Shown one piece after another: positions 1-9,100 of a stretch of 64,000 nucleotides of DNA. Source of the stretch: Psychrobacillus sp044762745 (GTDB lineage Bacteria; Bacillota; Bacilli; Bacillales_A; Planococcaceae); the NCBI RefSeq assembly GCF_044762745.1, contig NZ_JBIWEX010000005.1, positions 137,587 to 201,586 on the forward strand, in the 5' to 3' direction. The notes beneath the pieces were generated by a model. That model saw nothing but the letters and a program-made list of their open reading frames with translations. It searched no databases and was not told the DNA's origin. Made by a program: the position numbers and the translations under genes. Every line of letters begins with the position of its first letter. The first letter of the stretch is position 1.

Positions 1-659
1 TTTTTACGCATTCGAACGTATGCAAGTGCTTCGTTCCCGTTCAAGAACATCGGTCCTTCTGTATACTTCTTCCACTTTAAACTACCTGTTAGTTGGGCAC
101 TGAACGTAAATGGAACTTCTACATCTACTCCGCCTACTGTATTTACGATGTCTTCAAACCCTTGGAAGTCAGTTGAAACATAATAATCGATTGGAATATC
201 TAATATTTTTTCCAATGTATTGATCGTATAGTTTATCCCGCCGAAAGCGTACGAGTGATTAATTTTATCTTGGTATCCTAAATCGGGGATATACACTCTC
301 GAATCTCGTGGAATACTTACCATCGAGATTTTTTCTAATTTCGGATTTACCGTCGCTAAGATTAATACATCTGATCGACCATATTTGGCTTTCTCTTGAT
401 TATCAATCCCTGCTATTAAAATAGTAAATGCGGAGTCTTCTGCTTTCGCGTTATCCAATTTACTAATTGAATCATCTTTTGATTCTTTGTCTTTTTCCAA
501 TGGTTCATAAATCTTATTAATTGCATTTTTTGTCTGAAGAGATAGATTTGTAGCAAACACAACAACTCCAGAGAAAAGCACCATCGAAATGATAAGTATT
601 GTATATAAAATTTTTCTTCTCGTCTTTGTTTTACGTTTCTTTTGACGTGAAGTAGTCAT
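1..659 (-). CDS. LCP (LytR-CpsA-Psr) family ligase, 3' end outside window
   Basis: About 219 residues are visible; the C-terminus lies beyond base 1. A basic N-terminus (MTTSRQKKRKTKTRRK) precedes one membrane segment at about residues 17-38, so the catalytic domain should be extracellular. Visible LCP hallmarks are GIDNQEK, YGRSDVLILATVNP, MVSIPRDSRVYIP, KINHSYAFGG and ALAYVRMRK, the last two containing residues that bind the polyprenyl pyrophosphate head group. LCP enzymes transfer undecaprenyl-linked polymers to peptidoglycan. It is the last visible gene of the long polysaccharide operon, about 80 bases after a GT4 gene, so it probably attaches that polymer to the wall. The ATG at 657-659 follows AGGGAAGT. 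A second LCP gene lies at 27054. Confidence 0.9.
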   Translation of the reverse strand, partial: MTTSRQKKRKTKTRRKILYTILIISMVLFSGVVVFATNLSLQTKNAINKIYEPLEKDKESKDDSISKLDNAKAEDSAFTILIAGIDNQEKAKYGRSDVLILATVNPKLEKISMVSIPRDSRVYIPDLGYQDKINHSYAFGGINYTINTLEKILDIPIDYYVSTDFQGFEDIVNTVGGVDVEVPFTFSAQLTGSLKWKKYTEGPMFLNGNEALAYVRMRK

Positions 660-739
660 AATACTTCCCTACTTTACTGTTAAAATGTAATCTCACCAAT
701 TATACATAAAATTTTGTTCTATGTATATGGAAAAGACCA

Positions 740-1960
740 TTACTTCTTCGTAAGGTTTTGCAAAAGATCTTTTACGATTGAAGTCCAGCTATACTCATTT
801 AAAGCAAGTTGTCTTCCGCTTTGTTTCATTTTTTCTCTATTTTCTTCATCCATTTCGACAAATTGGAACATGGTTTCTGCAATAGAATCGATATTTTCCG
901 GCTTCGCTACTAGTCCAATATTGTTCTTCGTCACGATTTCGGCACTTTCTCCTTTTCCACAGTAAAGAACAGGGACACCTGAAGATGCTGCTGGGAAAAT
1001 TTTTGATGGACGTGCCCCTTCAAATAAAGCAATATCACGTAATGGCACAATGCTTACATCCGTTACTGAAAATAGCTTTGGCATTTCCTTTAAAGGTAAA
1101 TGTCCTAAAAAAGAAATATTTTGCAGTCCTAATTCTATCGCTAATTGACGAAGTTTTTCTTCTTCTGGGCCTGCTCCCGCTATTAAAAAGTATGCATGCG
1201 GAACCATTTCCTGCATTTTTTTTGCCGCATGCAAAATGAACTCTAATCCTTGTGCATAGCCAAGGTTACCGCCATATGCAAAGACAAATTTGTCCTGTAA
1301 TCCGAACTTTTCTACATATTCCGTGTTTTTTTCTGTTGGCTGAAAAAACTTTGTGTTTACACCATTTGGTAAAACAAACACTTTTTCCTCTGGCTGGGAG
1401 TGATTTATAATATAGGATTTAATACCGTCTGTAGCAGTAGCAATTTTCCAAGAATGTTTGTATAAAAAAGATTCTAACATTTCCGCTAGCTTAATAAAAA
1501 ACTTATTTTTTACGAGTCCTAGCTTCACTGCAGACTCTGGCCAAACATCTGCTACATTAAAAACAAACTTCGCTCCTTTTAGTTTGGCACTGAGTAATCC
1601 AGTTAGACCTAAAAAGATCGGGGGCGAGTTTACAATGATGACGTCTACTTTTCCTGTTTTCATTAGCCCGTAAAATGAACTGAATGTGAAGGAAAAATAA
1701 GAAACTAAACGTTTATAAAAAGTTCCCTTTTTCGAAGGGTAAATCCAAGTACGATGGACAGGAATCCCGTCCCATTTTTCAAATTCATATTTTTTCCCTT
1801 TATACTCATCCGGAATAATCCCATGCGGATGATGAGGAAAAGCAGTAACTACTTGAATATCATGCCCTTGGGCAAGTAATTCTTTACTAACCTCATATAC
1901 ACGGATTTGTGGAGCACCTGTTTCAGGTGGGAAATGTTGACATAAATATACAATACGCAT
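740..1960 (-). CDS. Glycosyltransferase family 4 (WbuB-like)
   Basis: A 406-residue GT-B fold glycosyltransferase without a signal peptide. The N-terminal acceptor domain starts MRIVYLCQHFPPETGAPQ, as in WbuB-type enzymes of O-antigen and capsule clusters. The C-terminal nucleotide-sugar domain has FAYGGNLGYAQG, IAGAGPEEEKL and FEGARPSKIFPAASSGVPV, containing the conserved Glu. It should add one sugar to the lipid-linked repeat unit at the cytoplasmic face; donor and acceptor cannot be read from sequence. An in-frame GTG lies three codons upstream (1969), but ATG at 1960 has GGTGA at proper spacing and a start matching the family. It follows galU by only 13 bases. Confidence 0.85.
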   Translation of the reverse strand: MRIVYLCQHFPPETGAPQIRVYEVSKELLAQGHDIQVVTAFPHHPHGIIPDEYKGKKYEFEKWDGIPVHRTWIYPSKKGTFYKRLVSYFSFTFSSFYGLMKTGKVDVIIVNSPPIFLGLTGLLSAKLKGAKFVFNVADVWPESAVKLGLVKNKFFIKLAEMLESFLYKHSWKIATATDGIKSYIINHSQPEEKVFVLPNGVNTKFFQPTEKNTEYVEKFGLQDKFVFAYGGNLGYAQGLEFILHAAKKMQEMVPHAYFLIAGAGPEEEKLRQLAIELGLQNISFLGHLPLKEMPKLFSVTDVSIVPLRDIALFEGARPSKIFPAASSGVPVLYCGKGESAEIVTKNNIGLVAKPENIDSIAETMFQFVEMDEENREKMKQSGRQLALNEYSWTSIVKDLLQNLTKK

Positions 1961-1973
1961 AGCATTCACCGAT

Positions 1974-2837
1974 TTAATCTTTCCATTTATTCTTCAAGTA
2001 AGCGAGTAACGGTTCTCTTAAATCATCCCGTTTTAGTGCAAAGTCAAAAGTTGCTTGTAAAAATCCGAATTTATCTCCAACATCATATCGTGTTCCATCG
2101 AATATGTATGAGTAAATAGATTCTTTTGCTAATAATGAGTCAATGGCATCCGTTAATTGTATTTCACCTTTTGCATCTGGTTGTACTTTTTCTAGTTCCT
2201 CGAAAATAGCTGGTGATAAAATGTAACGGCCAACAATCGCTTGGTTAGATGGTGCATCTTCAATAGCAGGTTTTTCAACCAATCGCTTCACTGTAAACAA
2301 ATTTTTATCTGCTTCACTATATTCGACGATTCCGTATTTATGAACGTCTTCGTCAGGAACTTCATTGACACCTAAAATACTGCTTTCGACTTCTTCATAC
2401 TTTTCGATCATTTGTTTCAATGCAGGAACTTCTGCATCGATAATATCATCTGGAAGTAGCACGGCAAATGGTTCGTTGCCAATGAATTTTTTCGTGCATA
2501 AAATAGCATGTCCAAGTCCTAGTGGTTCTTTTTGACGCATATAATGAATGTCGACTAAGTTAGAAATATTTTCTACTGTTTCGAGTAATTCTAGTTTCCC
2601 TGTTTTTTTCAATAGAAGCTCTAATTCGATTGATTTATCAAAGTGGTCTTCCATCGATTTTTTGTTGCGTCCTGTTACGATAATAATATCTTCTATGCCT
2701 GAAGCAATCGCTTCTTCGATAATGTATTGTAAGTTTGGTTTATCTACGATTGGTAGCATTTCTTTTGGTAAAGCTTTCGTTGCAGGTAAGAAACGGGTTC
2801 CAAATCCTGCTGCAGGAATGACCGCTTTTTTTATCAT
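1974..2837 (-). CDS. galU: UTP-glucose-1-phosphate uridylyltransferase
   Basis: A 287-residue nucleotidyltransferase with the GalU signature start (KKAVIPAAGFGTRFLPATKA LPKEM) and the family motifs VEKP, VGRYIL and GEIQLTDAI. It makes UDP-glucose from UTP and glucose-1-phosphate, the donor for glucosylated wall and capsular polymers. Its length is typical of the family. AAGGTGATG lies just before the ATG. Its place inside the polysaccharide operon suggests a glucose (or glucose-derived) residue in the polymer. A housekeeping paralogue elsewhere in the genome is likely but not visible. Confidence 0.95.
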   Translation of the reverse strand: MIKKAVIPAAGFGTRFLPATKALPKEMLPIVDKPNLQYIIEEAIASGIEDIIIVTGRNKKSMEDHFDKSIELELLLKKTGKLELLETVENISNLVDIHYMRQKEPLGLGHAILCTKKFIGNEPFAVLLPDDIIDAEVPALKQMIEKYEEVESSILGVNEVPDEDVHKYGIVEYSEADKNLFTVKRLVEKPAIEDAPSNQAIVGRYILSPAIFEELEKVQPDAKGEIQLTDAIDSLLAKESIYSYIFDGTRYDVGDKFGFLQATFDFALKRDDLREPLLAYLKNKWKD

Positions 2838-2854
2838 ATTCCATCACCTTCTGA

Positions 2855-3919
2855 TTAGTATTTTTCATACAATGAAAGCATATAATGCGCATTATCCACC
2901 CAGCTATAATGCTCTTTCACATGAGCTACTCCAGCATTTCCCATTACAGCTCGTAAATCACTGTTTCTCGCTAATTTTTTAAATGCAGTTGCTAACTGGT
3001 CTGGACTATTTTTATCGACTACGATGCCAGTAACATCTTGTACAACTACTTCTGGCAAGCCACCGACGTTGGATACGACAACTGGTACACCACAAGCCAT
3101 TCCTTCCACCGCAGCAACACCAAAGCTTTCACTGTCTTCTGTAGATGGTACAGCAAAAATCGACATTTTGCGAATAATAGCTGGTACTTCTGTATTTGGA
3201 ACTTTTCCTGTAAATGTAGTAACTTCCGCTACTCCTAAATCTTTTGCAAGTTGTTCATACTCAGCTCTTTGAGGACCATCACCCGTAATTAGGAGTTCGG
3301 AGTTTGGAAATTCTTTATGAAATAACGCAAATCCTTTTACTAAATCTGCAATTCCATATTTATCTTCTAGTGCTTTTACAGTTCCAATAATAATTTTGTC
3401 ATCTGCTTCTTGCCCTTCTGGTGCGGGATAAAATTGCTCGATATCTACCCCAAACGGCGTTACTTCTACTTTCTTGTTTGTATAGAGATTCGTTTCTTTT
3501 GCCATAACATGACTCGTTGAAAAAATAGCCGTTGCTTTTTCCAATGTATATTCAATCAGTTTTTGATTGAGCTTGCTCTTTTTAGGAACAACAAAAATGT
3601 CTTTTCCCCATACAGATACGAAATACTTTTTATAATTAACCATAGCACCTAGTAACCCGTAGCTCGATACATAATGGGCATGTAAAATATCTGGATTCCA
3701 TTCCTTCAGCATTTTTTTAAGTGAAGGTGCAGCTGCTAAATAAGACGCTTTGCTCGGGAGTAATTTAGGTAAAATCTCAGTCGGTACGAGTTTTGCATTG
3801 TCCTCCGAATAATGATCTTTGAATGTATACACTTTCACTTCAATGCCTTGTGATTGATAAAACAATGCCCATTTTTGCGTATGGATGGATCTACTTGGGG
3901 CTAATAATGCGATTTTCAT
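2855..3919 (-). CDS. Glycosyltransferase family 4
   Basis: A 354-residue GT4 enzyme. The N-terminus MKIALLAPSRSIHTQKWA and the DILHAHYVSSYGLLG segment form the acceptor domain. The donor domain shows GTVKALEDKYGIADLVKGF, ITGDGPQR and STEDSESFGVAAVEGMACGVPVV, with the E-x7-E type pair of GT4. An open frame extends further upstream, but the start is fixed by AGGAGGTCAAC before ATG at 3919, which overlaps the stop of the preceding gene by four bases (ATGA). It is translationally coupled to that gene and probably adds one sugar of the repeat unit. Confidence 0.88.
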   Translation of the reverse strand: MKIALLAPSRSIHTQKWALFYQSQGIEVKVYTFKDHYSEDNAKLVPTEILPKLLPSKASYLAAAPSLKKMLKEWNPDILHAHYVSSYGLLGAMVNYKKYFVSVWGKDIFVVPKKSKLNQKLIEYTLEKATAIFSTSHVMAKETNLYTNKKVEVTPFGVDIEQFYPAPEGQEADDKIIIGTVKALEDKYGIADLVKGFALFHKEFPNSELLITGDGPQRAEYEQLAKDLGVAEVTTFTGKVPNTEVPAIIRKMSIFAVPSTEDSESFGVAAVEGMACGVPVVVSNVGGLPEVVVQDVTGIVVDKNSPDQLATAFKKLARNSDLRAVMGNAGVAHVKEHYSWVDNAHYMLSLYEKY

Positions 3920-5031
3920 TGTTGACCTCCTATGAGCGCTTGCGCAGCTTGTTCGGCACGTTCGTTCCATGCATGCTGCTGTAAAAAAGATTGTTGAATA
4001 TTTCTTTTGTAAACTTCAAATTGGGGTTGAATGTCCTGCATTCCTTGGACAAGGCTTTCTGCATCATCCTCTGTGATGACTCCGTAAGGACCTGACTTGA
4101 TAAAATCTTCTTGTGCAGAACAATTAGTCGCGATAATTGGAAGCCCTGCGGTTAAGTATTCTACTAATTTGATAGGAACAGCAAAATCGTTATAAACCGA
4201 TCTTTTTCGCGGTATAAATGCAAAATCTACTTCTGTATATACTTGTTGAAGCTCTGCACCACTTACATGTTTCAAACCGATATACGGTTTCGTCAGTTTT
4301 TCTTTATCCGAATCACTAAGCTGTGTATATTCATCTTCTCGACAGACGATGACTAGCTCACCTTTTATGCTTTCTTTATTCAACAAAGCAAACGATTCTA
4401 CTAAAGTAGGTAGCCCGTAATCATCGTTATTAATACCACCAACGTATATTCCTTTAAACGGCTTTTGGATTGCATTATTGTTCGTCTTTATTTCCGTAAA
4501 TCGTCCGCCAGGAGGCAACGCCATTTTCGCGGTATTTATATTCACGTACTTGCCCATTGCGTCACTCGGTAAAAAGACGGTATGCATATATTTGCCGTAA
4601 AATTTTTCTTCCTTTTTATAAATAGTTTGCATGATGAATTTTTTAAATCCTTTTAACGAATACAACTCATCAAACTTCCAATAGACGTCACGATAAAAGA
4701 CGCCAATCGGCACATGATGTTTCTTTAATGTTTGAAAAACGTCTTTATCGATTCTCCAGTCTTTCGGTATATGTCCAGGATCAGTCAGCCATAATGGAAT
4801 TGTTTGGTTCTCTGAGTAACAAAATAATGTCTGCTCGTATTTTTTCTCTTCCACCAATTTCTTCCACTGCTGCCGACGTTCCGTACTAGTTCCAGAAATG
4901 ACGATGAGCTGTAGGTCATTTTTTTTCGCATATACTTCAAATGCTTTGATCATCTCCACTGGACGAATCGCGGATCCGCTTTTCGGATTCGTTGCAACCG
5001 TAAAAGGATAATAAATAATGATATTTTTCAT
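3916..5031 (-). CDS. Glycosyltransferase, GT4/GT-B type
   Basis: A 371-residue protein starting MKNIIIYYPFTVATNPKSGS. It has a GT-B architecture, with GIYVGGINNDDYGLPTLVESF opening the C-terminal half and VPIKLVEYLTAGLPIIATNC as the donor-site motif. It is more divergent than the two neighbouring GT4 enzymes. The upstream in-frame extension overlaps the polymerase gene and lacks a binding site, so ATG at 5031 (four-base ATGA overlap with the upstream stop) was chosen. It is the third glycosyltransferase of the cluster. With TagO initiation, three such enzymes would suit a four-sugar repeat unit; that count is inference. Confidence 0.8.
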   Translation of the reverse strand: MKNIIIYYPFTVATNPKSGSAIRPVEMIKAFEVYAKKNDLQLIVISGTSTERRQQWKKLVEEKKYEQTLFCYSENQTIPLWLTDPGHIPKDWRIDKDVFQTLKKHHVPIGVFYRDVYWKFDELYSLKGFKKFIMQTIYKKEEKFYGKYMHTVFLPSDAMGKYVNINTAKMALPPGGRFTEIKTNNNAIQKPFKGIYVGGINNDDYGLPTLVESFALLNKESIKGELVIVCREDEYTQLSDSDKEKLTKPYIGLKHVSGAELQQVYTEVDFAFIPRKRSVYNDFAVPIKLVEYLTAGLPIIATNCSAQEDFIKSGPYGVITEDDAESLVQGMQDIQPQFEVYKRNIQQSFLQQHAWNERAEQAAQALIGGQQ

Positions 5032-6416
5032 GCCTTCACTCTTTTCTTCCTTATATTCATGACGAAGCGCCAAATGATGTGAAAATATCCTTCTAATACG
5101 AACAATCCACCTAAAACAACGGTTAGCATAATCCAAATCGGATTAAAGAAGAAGTCGGAAACTCCTCCTACAAGCGTTCTTGGAATATTAATCGTGAAAT
5201 AAATGAATAATGCAAGGACAACTGGTGTTTTTGGTAATCGTAAAAATACAATATAAAGTACTTGAATGACAATGGCAATGTAAATGATTGCAACAATGAC
5301 ACCTAAATAGCCAAAAGTAGCAAATGCTTCTCCTAAGAAAATGGTATTTAGCACTCCGCCAGTTCCTTTGTCTATATTTTCTGGGAAGACATTTTCCATT
5401 ACCATTCGTGCCGAACGAACTTGTTCCACATCAAAGATTTTAGCGATAAAAGAAGGCAAACCTTTTACTTCTAGTAAAGCGATGGAATGTGAAAAAGTAT
5501 CCAAATGCAAAAAGAATGGGGAAATTTGTGCTAAAATAATTCGACCGATTGGTCCAGAATTATATGATAAGAAGCTTTTTACTTCTGTTACACCTTGAAT
5601 GGACACATACATTATTACTAATAACACACTACCGGCTATTATATACCCGCTTATTCTTCTCCAATTCAACTTTAAACGTCCCGTATACACAGCTGCTAAT
5701 AACAGCATGATGATATAAAAGAAAATAGGAGATTTAGCTAAATCGTAAATGGAAATTAGCACAGAAGAAACAAACAGCATGAAAAATACTACTTTCCAAT
5801 ACAATGCTTTTGATTGCGTAGCATATACAAATGCAATAATGGATAGTACAGGAGTTAGAGCAATTCCAAATATATTTCGAATATAGACAGAAATTCCGCT
5901 AAATCCTCTGGCAGCATCAATTCTCATCTGCGCAAGCTCTTTTGTATTTCCTTTTAACAGCTCGAATATTGGTACCGTATTCGTTTTCAGTAACGTAAAA
6001 GCAACTGCTAAAACAGAAAGGGCAGCAAGTGCTCCAAATGCAAGTCTGAATATACGTCTGTTCTTATCTACACTTGTACGAACGGGTTCATGTAGGTAAC
6101 GCTCAAATTCTAATGGTGCATTAAAACCTAAAATTCTTCCTACAACTAATTGCGTAAGTGGGAACAAAATCATCAATATCGTCAATAAAACAAATCCAAT
6201 GATTCGATATTCCTCATGGTCCATTCTTTTGATCATATAGTAATCATCTATTCCTAAAGCTATTAATAATCCGCCAATATAACTGGAGATAAGGAAAGAA
6301 TAATAATATATAATGGAAATCATATTTGGCTTTACAAGAGAAAGGCTTCCAGAGACCTTTGCAAAAAGGTATGTGGAAGCCACCACAGTAAAGAGCCATA
6401 TGCTAAAAATTAACAA
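5028..6416 (-). CDS. Polysaccharide repeat-unit polymerase, Wzy-like
   Basis: A 462-residue integral membrane protein with about eleven to twelve hydrophobic segments and a larger loop near residues 280-345, the layout of Wzy-type polymerases. These proteins have little sequence conservation, so the call rests on topology and position between the epimerase and glycosyltransferase genes in a cluster that also has a flippase. It would join lipid-linked repeat units outside the membrane. The start is TTG at 6416 with AGGTG six bases upstream. The gene ends by overlapping the next start by four bases. Confidence 0.7.
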   Translation of the reverse strand: MLIFSIWLFTVVASTYLFAKVSGSLSLVKPNMISIIYYYSFLISSYIGGLLIALGIDDYYMIKRMDHEEYRIIGFVLLTILMILFPLTQLVVGRILGFNAPLEFERYLHEPVRTSVDKNRRIFRLAFGALAALSVLAVAFTLLKTNTVPIFELLKGNTKELAQMRIDAARGFSGISVYIRNIFGIALTPVLSIIAFVYATQSKALYWKVVFFMLFVSSVLISIYDLAKSPIFFYIIMLLLAAVYTGRLKLNWRRISGYIIAGSVLLVIMYVSIQGVTEVKSFLSYNSGPIGRIILAQISPFFLHLDTFSHSIALLEVKGLPSFIAKIFDVEQVRSARMVMENVFPENIDKGTGGVLNTIFLGEAFATFGYLGVIVAIIYIAIVIQVLYIVFLRLPKTPVVLALFIYFTINIPRTLVGGVSDFFFNPIWIMLTVVLGGLFVLEGYFHIIWRFVMNIRKKRVKA

Positions 6417-6430
6417 TGCTCACACCTACT

Positions 6431-7498
6431 TTATTTACTTGAATGCTGCTTTAATAAAGCTAATACTTTCTCTGCTGTTTTTCCATCACCGAATACAGGT
6501 GTATAAGAAGGAGAAACTTGTTTTTGTACAGCTTCTACGATTTTTTCTGTATCAGTACCTGTTAAAATATTCGCATCTTCGATCAATGTTTCCACCCATT
6601 CCGTTTGGTCACGAACTGTGACACAAGGAACTACTGCAAAATATGCTTCTTTTTGAACGCCACCAGAATCGGTCACGATTTTCTTTGCACTCGTTTCGAG
6701 CGATAACATATCTAAATATCCGACTGGTTCGATTACTTGTAAATTAGGAATTTGATCTAGTTTGAAGCCATAATCCTCTAATTTTTTCTTCGTACGTGGA
6801 TGAATTGGCCATACTTTTGTTTCTGGAATTTGACTAAATGCATCTAAAATCGATTTCATACGTTCTACGTCATCTGTGTTTTCAGCGCGGTGAATCGTAA
6901 TTAATAAATAGTCTTTTGCTTTTAAATTTTCACGTTCTAAAATAGTGGAAGTGGATTCCGCTAATGTTTTATTGTATAAAACAGCATCATACATTACGTC
7001 TCCAACATTATAAACGCCATCAGTGATATTCTCGTTTGTTAAGTTTTGGATAGCTGTTTCTGTTGGGCACAGAAGTAGCGTTGACACATGGTCTGTTAAA
7101 ATACGGTTTACTTCTTCTGGCATTTTTTTATTAAAGCTTCTAAGCCCTGCTTCGATATGAACAATCGGAACATGTAATTTAGCTGCAGCTAGTGCACCAG
7201 CAAGTGTAGAGTTAGTATCACCATAGACAAGTACAAAATCCGGTTGTTCTGTTAAAATAATGTCTTCAATTTTAGCCAACATTTCACCGGTTTGTTTTCC
7301 GTGATTTCCAGAACCAATGCCTAAGTGATAATCTGGTTTTGGAATATTTAACTCTTCGAAAAAGATATCCGACATATTCGCATCATAGTGTTGCCCTGTA
7401 TGTACGATAAGCTCTGTTACTTCTTCTCGGATTACACGGGAAACTGCTGCTGCTTTTATAAATTGAGGTCTTGCTCCTAATATTGTTAAGACTTTCAT
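6431..7498 (-). CDS. wecB: Non-hydrolysing UDP-GlcNAc 2-epimerase family (WecB/WbpI-like)
   Basis: A 355-residue member of the WecB/MnaA/WbpI family. Signature stretches include TILGARPQFIKAAAVSR, VHTGQHYDANMSDIFF, VYGDTNSTLAGALAA, HIEAGLRSFNKKMPEEVNR, TIHRAENTD and TDSGGVQKEA. WecB interconverts UDP-GlcNAc and UDP-ManNAc; WbpI acts on the 2,3-diacetamido uronic acid derivative. Because the dehydrogenase, 3-oxidase, aminotransferase and acetyltransferase of the Wbp route are all in this operon, the WbpI reaction is a serious alternative. The ATG overlaps the stop of the upstream gene by four bases and follows AAGGAG. Confidence 0.9.
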   Translation of the reverse strand: MKVLTILGARPQFIKAAAVSRVIREEVTELIVHTGQHYDANMSDIFFEELNIPKPDYHLGIGSGNHGKQTGEMLAKIEDIILTEQPDFVLVYGDTNSTLAGALAAAKLHVPIVHIEAGLRSFNKKMPEEVNRILTDHVSTLLLCPTETAIQNLTNENITDGVYNVGDVMYDAVLYNKTLAESTSTILERENLKAKDYLLITIHRAENTDDVERMKSILDAFSQIPETKVWPIHPRTKKKLEDYGFKLDQIPNLQVIEPVGYLDMLSLETSAKKIVTDSGGVQKEAYFAVVPCVTVRDQTEWVETLIEDANILTGTDTEKIVEAVQKQVSPSYTPVFGDGKTAEKVLALLKQHSSK

Positions 7499-9087
7499 TC
7501 CGTCAGCTCCTTCATCATTTGAATCATATCTTTGGCTATAAATGCATTTATATTATATGGGTGTTTATACTTGGTACCATTCCTTTTAAAAGAAAGGGTT
7601 TGCTTATATTGTTTATAGGTTGGATAGATTCCATACCATTCCATTGGTTCTTCGAAATATTGTCTATACAATTTTCGCTTACGATATACTTTGCGTAAAA
7701 TAGGGTATAGTACACCATATTTATTTTTCAATGAATTTTCAGCACCTGGTTTTTGTGGTAACGGATAAAAATCGGGATACATTTTATGCAATGTATAATC
7801 ATACAAATATTTTTTATATTTCAAATCAGCCGGTATTTTACTAAAGAAGTAAATTAACCGATCGTCCCATAAAGGCATCGACCAATCTTGCTCGAAATAT
7901 TCATACACTCGAACTGAATTAATAATGAACTTAGCTTGTCTCTCTTTCCAGTTCCATTCGTCAATAATGGAAGTTACTCGTTCATTCGTCAATGTTGTGT
8001 ATGCTGAAACGTCTTTTGTTACTGATTTACCGATGTCGCTAGTTGTATGGCTTAGTCCATTTGTTAGTTGCCATAATCGAAAATGCTTTGGAATAATGAA
8101 GTCCACTACTTCACTTGAAGTAAATTCTTTATCAAGAATTGCTTCATAAGGCAAATGACTGCCCCCTAAAAAGTCGAGAGAATGACCTGGTAGGAATACA
8201 GCATTTTCCAATCCTTCTTCCTCTACTAATAACTTTGTGCTTGGGAAGTCTTGTAAGTGTGCAACAGAAGTTCCATTACAAGCATATATTACATAGTCTT
8301 TCCAAAGCTTCGACTTATATAAATCTCTCCACATTGCTTTATCGTAAGCAAAATACTTCCACTTCAAACCTAAACGGTCGGCAATTTCTTTACTAACGGT
8401 TGCTTCTCCATTACCAGGTCTACCATATGTAAAAGTAATAATAGAATCTGAAACACCTTTATCCTTTAATAGTAAAGCCATTATCCGAGAATCATATCCT
8501 CCACTTAAGGGTAGGATAATTTTGCGCCCTGCTAGTCTTGCTACTAAATCGTCGAATATATTATGTAGAATATGAGCTAGCTCTTCGGCAAAATTATCAA
8601 TAGAATCTTGATCCTTTTCTGTAACGTATGAATAATAGGCTTGCTTAGAAGCATTTTCTTTTAAATGTACTATAGTGGCAACTTCAAGTTGATACCAGTC
8701 TTTGAATAAAGTTTTATCACCAGTAACAAAACCAGCTAGCAGAAGTTCTTCTTCCGCTTCTTCGCGAATGGACATAGAAGCTTTTGGCGCTATATAATCT
8801 TGCACGATCCAATCGTTTGTTTCACTTTTCGAATAAAATAAAGGAATCGTTCTTTTTTTATCCGTCACCAAAGTAACTCCATCTTCCGTTTGAAGGATTA
8901 ACGCAAATTCTCCATTCCAAGCAGCCACTTCTGTAGGTGTTATTCCTTTAAATACATCCTCAAAATTTTCATGGGTGACATATTGATTTTCATAGTAGAA
9001 ATAACCTCTAAAAAAACCTTCATATCCCACACCATTTATAGGATAAAAATCTTTATGCCTAAGGTTAGTTATACATTTGTTCGCCAT
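7495..9087 (-). CDS. Asparagine-synthase-like amidotransferase
   Basis: A 530-residue protein with an N-terminal Ntn-hydrolase-like region (about 1-130, with WNGEFALILQ) and a C-terminal asparagine synthase ATP-pyrophosphatase domain whose PP-loop is LPLSGGYDSR (about 195-205). The catalytic Cys2 of glutamine-dependent asparagine synthetases is absent: the protein starts MANKC. It may therefore use free ammonia or a partner glutaminase. In polysaccharide clusters such proteins (WbpS/WbtH type) amidate uronic acids to uronamides, which fits the uronic-acid pathway encoded here; that substrate is inference. The ATG follows GGGGGAT and the stop overlaps the epimerase start. Confidence 0.85.
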   Translation of the reverse strand: MANKCITNLRHKDFYPINGVGYEGFFRGYFYYENQYVTHENFEDVFKGITPTEVAAWNGEFALILQTEDGVTLVTDKKRTIPLFYSKSETNDWIVQDYIAPKASMSIREEAEEELLLAGFVTGDKTLFKDWYQLEVATIVHLKENASKQAYYSYVTEKDQDSIDNFAEELAHILHNIFDDLVARLAGRKIILPLSGGYDSRIMALLLKDKGVSDSIITFTYGRPGNGEATVSKEIADRLGLKWKYFAYDKAMWRDLYKSKLWKDYVIYACNGTSVAHLQDFPSTKLLVEEEGLENAVFLPGHSLDFLGGSHLPYEAILDKEFTSSEVVDFIIPKHFRLWQLTNGLSHTTSDIGKSVTKDVSAYTTLTNERVTSIIDEWNWKERQAKFIINSVRVYEYFEQDWSMPLWDDRLIYFFSKIPADLKYKKYLYDYTLHKMYPDFYPLPQKPGAENSLKNKYGVLYPILRKVYRKRKLYRQYFEEPMEWYGIYPTYKQYKQTLSFKRNGTKYKHPYNINAFIAKDMIQMMKELTE

Positions 9088-9100
9088 GTCTTATCCCCCA

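Noticed and set aside
2548..2982. 144-codon open frame on the plus strand
   Set aside because: It spans galU and a GT4 gene on the opposite strand, both of which have clear motifs; no binding site.
6313..6621. 102-codon open frame on the plus strand across the wzy/epimerase junction
   Set aside because: Antisense to two convincing genes, with no ribosome binding site.
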